This document shows, piece by piece, positions 57,780-64,000 of a stretch of DNA of 64,000 bases. The DNA comes from Ignelater luminosus (Eukaryota > Arthropoda > Insecta > Coleoptera > Elateridae): the NCBI GenBank assembly GCA_011009095.1, contig VTPC01003505.1, positions 1-64,000 on the forward strand. The letters are read 5' to 3'. The notes under the pieces were generated by a model. That model had not been told where the DNA came from. It saw nothing but the letters and a program-made list of their open reading frames with translations, and made no database searches. Numbering within the stretch: the first letter of the stretch is position 1; each line of letters begins with the position of its first letter. A program made the position numbers and the translations under genes.

Positions 57780-58218
57780 TTAACCTTATATTATTATTAT
57801 TAATAATAGAAATAAATTAAATGGTAATAAGACTGTTTCAAGAATGATCAAAAATCTCAAAAAAGTATCATTTTTTATGAAAAATTGGCAACTGTGGTAA
57901 AGCGTAATTATCTACCTAATCGTCCTACAAAAACATTCTTCATACAAAAGTTGTAGCAAATGTAATGCTCTACAACTTTTAAGCAAAACGTTTTCCTCTG
58001 TAATGCTTTCGTAAAAAGATATGATCGAAAAACTGAAAAACGTCCGGAATTTTGATGGTTTTTGGGACCCCACGGCGCCCGCACAGGGGCGACGAGGTCG
58101 AAAACTTAGGTTTTTCACTAGGGCATTGATGTATACAACATATCCAATAACCCTGCAAGCAAAGACCTCTTTTCCAGCCTGTATTTCCTGGACTATTATA
58201 GTAATCGATTTAATCAAA
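57780..58218. other. repeat-like non-coding segment
   Basis: Contains TGTAATGCTCTACAACTTTT (about 57960) and a GC-rich block GACCCCACGGCGCCCGCAC (about 58066). The first resembles a motif in the palindromic foldback arms (GTTGTAGAGCAT). No gene recognised. Confidence 0.35.
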
Positions 58219-58245
58219 AATATAATAATAATAAATAAATAATAA
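58219..58245. repeat. (TAA)n-rich tract upstream of the R4/Dong-like element
   Basis: ATAATAATAATAAATAAATA directly precedes the ATG of the first R4/Dong-like copy. Confidence 0.75.
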
Positions 58246-59521
58246 ATGTCAATGGTAACCTCAAGTCTTTCAGAAAACGAGAAACAAGAAAATATCCGAA
58301 AGATAATAGATCTAGAGCTGCAACAAAAAACTTTAAAATATGTACGCAAAACAGAAATGCAGCTGGATCTTCAAAAAAAAGAAAACAATTGAACAAAATA
58401 AATTATCTCGAAAAGACACAAGTTTCGCTACTACTACACCACTACATTTCCCTAAAACTCAAGAGATGTCGCAGTCTCAAACTGAAGACCCTCTGAGTAA
58501 TAACAATACCTATAGAATATATGCTGACTTATCTATAAATTATGATCACACAAATATCAATGGAAATGTATATTTTACTGTTCAACAAACAAATATAGGT
58601 CAAACACGACAGAAAGTTAAATCTAAACAAGAAATATCAAATTTATTAAACGATAAAAGAAGTACACCAGAAAATAATGTTGCTAGCAATAACCGCCAAA
58701 AATTATCAGCCCCAAAAGAGCATGTGCTTTTAACAGAACAAGATGTGTTGAAATACAACACTCAATTAGAAAGTGGCATATCCAGTATACAACCAGTAAC
58801 TACAAAAACAGGCAAACTAAGGCAACGTGTGAAGTGGACTGATGAAATTAACAGAACTGTTATGTATTGTTACTATAAAACAACAAATGGGGAGAAAGAA
58901 CTTTTAGGATATAGAGGTAAAATGTACAATGTGTTTGTTAATATACATCCACAAATGAAAAATGTTACTGAACAAAGAATAGCAGATCAAAGAAGAATAA
59001 TAGTAGTTAACAATAAAATCCCACAAATGATATTAGATGAAATAAAAGTAAATGCTACTAGACAAGAATATCAATCAACAACACAGGATGAACACATTAT
59101 TGCAATAGACAGTAATAATTATGAAGAAACAACACAGGATGAACACATTATAACAGTAGACAGAAGCAATGAAGAACAGAATCACGAAGAAACAAGATTT
59201 CAAGTCGAATCAGAAATAGAAAAAGAAACTGAAAAAATTTTTATGATAAGACAAAAATTTGAAAAAAAATTAATCAAGTATTATGGAGCAGATCCCACGA
59301 AAAGGGAAAGATTGCCTAAACTTAGATTTAAGAAAAAGACACCATTGATTCTGCACGAGATTAATAAGATAATTCAAAACAAAATTGATAAAGATATGAA
59401 CATAGAAGAAATAAATGACCCTATTTATTGTGGAACCATTAGTAGAATACACTTACATTCTCAAACCCCATATGTATTAAATACTAAACCAATAAAAAAC
59501 CGAATAAATAAACCACTCTAG
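58246..59521 (+). pseudogene. R4/Dong-like LINE protein, N-terminal part
   Basis: Starts MSMVTSSLSENEKQ at 58246. An A8 run at 58373-58380 shifts the frame into the long open stretch that ends at TAG 59519-59521. The stretch has a basic Lys/Gln-rich part, then a Myb/SANT-like block (LRQRVKWTDEINRTVMYCYY, then EQRIADQRRIIVVNNKIPQM), which is the probable DNA-binding module for target recognition. A tandem duplication TTQDEHII is present (about residues 255-275). Homology continues past the stop in the same frame for about 30 residues (SDIGRLIAPKSLKEKFEQF). Confidence 0.7.
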
Positions 59522-59670
59522 CAAAAAAGAATAGAAAGAAAAATAGAATATTTAAAAAGTGATATTGGAAGATTAATAGCTCCAAAAAGCTTGAAAGAAA
59601 AGTTTGAACAATTCTAAACAGTTTTGATAAAACAATTACTATAGACTTTTTAATAGATCAGAAAAAACAA

Positions 59671-61350
59671 TTGTTAAAGGCATTGGCCAAAAGAATTAGG
59701 AGATACAAAAAATCATACAATAGGAAGAGAGACAACAAACTTTTTGAAACTAATGAAAAGCTTTTTTATAGAACATTAGAGCAAAAAGCAAGTGATATAG
59801 AAAATAACCCCACCAAAGAAGAAATAGAAAGATTTTGGTCAAATCTCTGGTCAAAAGAAGGAAAATATAATAATGAAGCTGGTTGGATTAAGGATAGAAA
59901 AAATTCCAACAATAATATTCCAGAGATGCAACTACTAGAAATAAATGAAAATGATGTAAGGTTGGTTATTCAACGTACTAGTAACTGGAAAGCACCTGGA
60001 ATTGATCAAATTCACAATTATTGGTTAAAACAATTCCCATCAACTGATGAAATGATTGCTAAGCAATTTAACTATCTTTTAGAGAATTCATCAGAAACAC
60101 CTTTATTCTTAATGCAAGGGCTGACTAGTCTTATACCAAAAAATGACCATAAGATAGATCCGGCACAATGTAGACCAATTACATGTTTACCAACAATGCT
60201 ACAAGGTACTTGCAGTAATAATAAAGCACAAAATAGCAGAACATCTAACAAATAATAATATATTAGCAAGAGAACAATAAAGTTACTGTCAAGGTGCCAA
60301 AGGGTGTAAAGAACAACTAATAATAGATAGTGTTATAACAGAGCAAACTTTATATAGAAAACGTAAACTACAAGTAGCTTACATAAATTATAAAAAAGCT
60401 TATGATAGTGTACCGTATACATGGTTAAGAAAGGTCTTAGATATTTACAAAATACATCCTAAGATTTCAAATTTCTTAAAAATGAGTATGTGCAAATGGT
60501 CCACAACTCTCACATTAAATACTGGAAACAAAGTCATAACATCTAAACAGATAACAATAAAGAGAGGTATATTTCAAGGCGATTCATTAAGTCCTGTGTG
60601 GTTCTGTTTGGCACTTAATCCGTTATCCACATTATTAAATAAAACGAAATATGGCTACAATATAAAGAATACAGATCAGGATTTAATGTATATGGATGAC
60701 CTAAAACTGTATACCACCAATATGCAACAACTACGTTATTTGATTGAGGTAAGAGAACATTTTAGTAAAGATATTGGCATGGAATTTGGAATGGAAAAAT
60801 GCAGAACGAATAGTATTATAAGAGGAAGATACAACGAACAACCTAAGTACAGATTAAAAAATGACAAAAGCCATATACAATACATGGCATCAGAAGAAAT
60901 ATACAAATATCTAGGATGTAATCAGACAATTAAGTTAGAGCATAATACCATGAAGTCACAATTAACAGGACAATATAAACAACGTTTGCATAAAATTTTT
61001 AAAACAAATGTACTTTTGACGTATTCATTTGGAATACAGAGAGATTGAATAATTAAACAGAATAATGCGAATGATGTGTTATAAGTACAAAATGCACCAT
61101 ATACATGCAACTAAGGAAAGGATGCATTTACCTAGGAAAGAAGGTGGTAGAGGACTGGTAGATGTAAGAAACATTTATTTTGACGAAATTCACAATTTGA
61201 GAGAATATTTCTATAAAAATCAAAACAACTCAAAGATTTATCAAACAATCATCACTGCCGATGAAAACTATACACCATTAAGATTACATAACAGAGATTA
61301 TGATCCACAAAGTAAAAAAGAAAATAATAAAACTAAAAGAGAACAATGAG
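59671..61350 (+). pseudogene. R4/Dong-like LINE, reverse transcriptase part
   Basis: From 59671: RIRRYKKSYNRKRDNKLFET, then WKAPGIDQIHNYWLKQFPS and LIPKNDHKIDPAQCRPITCL, broken near 60205. The frame resumes with IDSVITEQTLYRKRKLQVAY, YKKAYDSVPYTWL, KRGIFQGDSLSPVWFCLALN and catalytic MYMDDLKLY (about 60689-60715). The post-RT region (EEIYKYLGCNQ, HHIHATKERMHLPRKEGGRG) continues to about 61348. At least four frame breaks. Confidence 0.8.
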
Positions 61351-61529
61351 AAAGCAAACAACTACATGGCCAACATCCCTACTATTTGAAACAAGAAGAT
61401 ATTGACGAAGTAGCATCTAGCATGTAGTTCATGGAAGGTAGATTATTTCCAGAAACGGAAGGATATATAACTGCCATTCAGGACAAAGTAATTAATACAA
61501 AAAATTACAGAAAATACATTCTGCAACAT

Positions 61530-62132
61530 AAGACACTAACTGATGATAAATGCTGAGTATGCAATCAACAACTGTTACTAGAAACTATAGAACACATAAT
61601 GGCAGGCTGTTCGAATCTTGCTTCTACAGATTATATTCGTAGACATGATAATGTAGCTAAAATAGTGCATCAACATCTTGCTGTTCGTCATAATCTTATC
61701 GAATATAAAGTTCCTTATTATAAATATTATCAGGAAATACTTTTAGAAAACTCTAGTACTAAATTATATTGGAACCAATCAGTTATTACAGATAGAACTA
61801 TAAATTACAATAAAACTTACATAATATTTATGAATAAGGAACATAAAAGGACTTATCTTGTTGAAATTGCTGTTCCACTCACAAACAATTTACAACGCAA
61901 GCATACTGAAAAAATTCAAAAATATATTGAATTAGCTGCTGAGATAAAAGATATGTGGGAACAGCGAGAAGTTAAAATTATACCGGTAATACTTTCCACA
62001 AAAGCAGTTATACCACACACATTACATCGAGTTATTCAACAATTACAAATGCCTGAAATGATATATATAGAAATGCAGAAAGCTGTGATTCTTGACACCT
62101 CCGCTTTAACTAGAAAGTTCCTACAACATTAA
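61530..62132 (+). pseudogene. R4/Dong-like LINE, zinc knuckle and restriction-like endonuclease
   Basis: A CCHC-type knuckle (C-stop-VC at about 61552, then EHIMAGCS) has a TGA in place of Trp. The open frame from 61599 holds the restriction-like endonuclease: RHDNVAKIVHQHL, VPYYKYY, VITDRTINYNKTYIIFMNKE and TYLVEIAVPLTNN. In the family the PD of the PD-(D/E)XK core sits in a KPDIVxxD block; here it reads KTYIIFMN, so the catalytic Asp is lost. The C-terminal helices (EKIQKYIELAAEIKDMWEQR, IIPVILSTKAVIP) are intact. Confidence 0.75.
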
Positions 62133-62339
62133 TAACTAGAACGTATCCGTTAACAACAACATTTATTTTGAATTAATAAGTTTGATGGAATATCTTTACT
62201 TGAATCATATAACTCATTGGTTCTGAAGAAATATTGATTCTAAGACTTTCAACTATTACTATTCTTTAACAGTAGATAAATATAGTTAATTTAAGTTTTA
62301 GCTTTAACTAATGTGTTCGGTAAAACCGAGAATAAAAAA

Positions 62340-62365
62340 TAGTAATAATAATAATAATAATAACA
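62340..62365. repeat. (AAT)n tract, 3' tail of first R4/Dong-like copy
   Basis: About seven AAT units with small interruptions, directly after the 3' UTR of the first copy. Confidence 0.8.
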
Positions 62366-62586
62366 ATAAAATAAAATGTTTGATGATCAATGTTGCAGTA
62401 CCAGGAGACAGAAGAGTGAAAGAAAAGAAAGCAGAAAAAGTGTTGAAGTACAAGCACATACAGAGAAAGGTTCTAGGAGAAACATCAAATGAGTAAATTT
62501 AGACTTCAGAAGATACAACATCTGTTTGAGGGACATGTGAGTGTCCCAGACAAGAGCAAAATCTAGGACAAACCCGAGTAATAAAG
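62366..62586 (+). mobile_element. 5'-truncated LINE fragment (restriction-like endonuclease end)
   Basis: Encodes INVAVPGDRRVKEKKAEKVL, then KYKHIQRKVLGETSNE before TGA/TAA, the end of a restriction-like endonuclease LINE distinct from the first copy (VAVPGD type). It is followed by a short 3' UTR and a long (AAT)n. Confidence 0.6.
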
Positions 62587-62587
62587 A

Positions 62588-62626
<39 letters not shown>

Positions 62627-62628
62627 TC
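62587..62628. repeat. (TAA)n tract between LINE pieces
   Basis: About twelve uninterrupted AAT/TAA units between the second and third LINE pieces. Confidence 0.85.
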
Positions 62629-64000
62629 CGCAAAAGAAATATATCTGTTACCTGGATAGACTACAAGAAAGCGTATGACTCAATACCCACTCATGGCTGA
62701 TTAACATCTTACGAATTTTTAAAGCAGATATTAAAGTTGTTAGATTACCTACATACATGATGACAACATGGCGTACATCTGCTATGGTAAACATAGGGAA
62801 AGAAGCATTTATTCAATAAGGCGGGGCCTGCTTCAGGGTGATAGCTTGAGCCCGCTGTGGTTTTGTTTGTGTCTCAATCCCTTAAGTTACATGTTGAGCA
62901 GTACCAACTACGGCGTTAACGTTGATAAATGTCTAGATCGTAAAATAACACATTTATTCTATCTAGATGACCTGAAGATTTATGTTAATAGCTCAAACCA
63001 ACTGCAAAATCAAATTGAATTAGTTATTAGTTTTAGCAAATCAGTAAAGATACAGTTTAGATTAAGTAAATGTGTAGTGTTACATGTTAAACACGGCAAA
63101 ATTTAATCGAGAAATGGAGTCAACTTACTAGATGAATTCGAAATTAAAGAATTAGGTTTAGAGCAGGTGTACAAATACTTGGGAATTCAACAAACGCTTG
63201 ACATCAAAGACACTGATATGAGAAAGAGTGTAAGCACCACATTTATTAGGCGAGTAGTTGAGGTTCTTAAAACAAAACTAAACGCTAAGCCCAAGATAAC
63301 ATCAATTAATAAGGCTCTTCACGGTAGATTTCCAGCTATGTTAGAGGAAGAGGATGTTGATTTTAAAGCATCTACTACTTACCTAAAAGTGGGGGAATTG
63401 CACACTGAAACAGAAGCTGTACAAAAAGCCGTATAGGACCAAGTGATTTCCACCTGAAATTACCTAAAACATATAATAAAGAAAATATAGAAAATGAGAA
63501 GTGTCGTATGTGTAACAGAGTAAACACATAATATCCGGGTGTACTTACCTTGCCCCAAGAGGGTATCTCCAACGTCATAACATGTGGCAAGAATTATTCA
63601 CCAGGCAATCTGCAATAGTAAAGCGTTATTAGTTCAAGTTCAGCCATATTACAAATACGTATCCAGTCCAACTCCGGAAAATGATAATTATAAAATCTTG
63701 TGGGACACACCTATAAACACCGATAGGGCAGTTGCACATAACAAACCCGATATTGTAGTATTTAATAAAAGGGAAAATATAGTGTGGCTTATAGAAATGA
63801 TAATATCGGTGGATTAAAACATTACTAAGGCGTACAGAAAGAAAATAAATAAATATCAAGATCTAAAGTACGAATTAAGAGATATTTACGAGGTACAACG
63901 GGTAGAGACCTTCCCATTTGTTATATCAGCTAGCGAACTGGTACATAGAAAATTCGTAGAGAATTTACAACAATTAAGCATTTCACCAAGCTTATTAAAA
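62629..64000 (+). pseudogene. third R4/Dong-like LINE, 5'-truncated, runs off the window
   Basis: Starts within the RT (TWIDYKKAYDSIPTHG), directly after (TAA)n. RGLLQGDSLSPLWFCLCLNP and catalytic FYLDDLKIY (62768-63106) follow, then YKYLGIQQTLDIKDTDM and a partial post-RT region with a deletion. The endonuclease block is IIHQAICNSK, YYKYVSSPTPENDNYKILWD and KPDIVVFNKRENIVWLIEMI, keeping the PD motif lost in the first copy. Frameshifts and stops occur near 63106, 63435 and 63817. The copy is clearly diverged from the first, so it is a separate insertion. Confidence 0.75.

Larger units (their letters stand above)
58246..62360 (+). mobile_element. R4/Dong-like LINE with restriction-like endonuclease, full-length but decayed
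   Basis: The coding frame begins at ATG 58246, directly after a TAA-rich tract, and the element ends in (AAT)n near 62340-62365. Domain order is N-terminal DNA-binding region, RT, CCHC knuckle, restriction-like endonuclease. This order and the TAA flanks fit the R4 clade, whose member Dong is known to insert into TAA repeats. Several frameshifts and stops make it inactive. Confidence 0.75.

Overview
The window looks like nuclear DNA of an arthropod, most likely an insect. It is AT-rich, its introns are short (53-108 bp, GT-AG), and it is packed with transposable elements of kinds common in large insect genomes: Ty3/gypsy, CR1/jockey-like LINE, R4/Dong-like LINE with restriction-like endonuclease, Penelope-like, Merlin, Tc1, two mariner lineages (DD34D and DD41D), Mutator-like, and many TIR, foldback and MITE elements. 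Beetle-like content is plausible, but I cannot name a species. No bacterial operon, CRISPR array or rRNA was seen, and no tRNA was recognised by eye.

Layout. 1-3193: 3' half of a gypsy element whose pol ends in a TARG1/OARD1-like macro domain and a CCCH zinc finger; its 3' LTR promoter carries a cluster of heat-shock elements. 3194-8935: AT-rich non-coding DNA with inverted repeats and a head-to-head MITE pair. 8950-9750 (minus): a host gene, spliced, with signal peptide, encoding an acid-sphingomyelinase-like protein that has lost the family's metal-ligand motifs. About 9.8-14.7 kb: nearly intact two-ORF LINE. 15556-17089: Merlin element with 8-bp target duplication and internal 81-bp tandem repeats. 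17.2-21.6 kb: nested TIR elements, one holding exon-like pieces. 22863-23513: possible solo LTR. 27012-28554: a three-exon host gene of unknown function. 32572-33847 and 35525-36111: a full-length mariner and a deleted relative, flanking a foldback element (34015-35466). 36.2-46.6 kb: relics of a Mutator-like transposase, Penelope-like elements, a DDE transposase, a hAT-like C-terminus and a 3.1-kb TIR element. 46755-48059 and 55538-56843: two nearly identical DD41D mariners; the first has an open 361-residue transposase, the second has one frameshift and sits inside a Tc1 relic next to a 2.1-kb palindrome. 58246-64000: three R4/Dong-like LINE pieces in tandem, joined by (TAA)n.

Only two loci look like host protein genes (8950-9750 minus and 27012-28554 plus). 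Almost everything else is mobile DNA at different stages of decay. The most interesting items are the macro-domain/zinc-finger extension and heat-shock-type LTR promoter of the gypsy element, and the apparently dead sphingomyelinase-like secreted protein.
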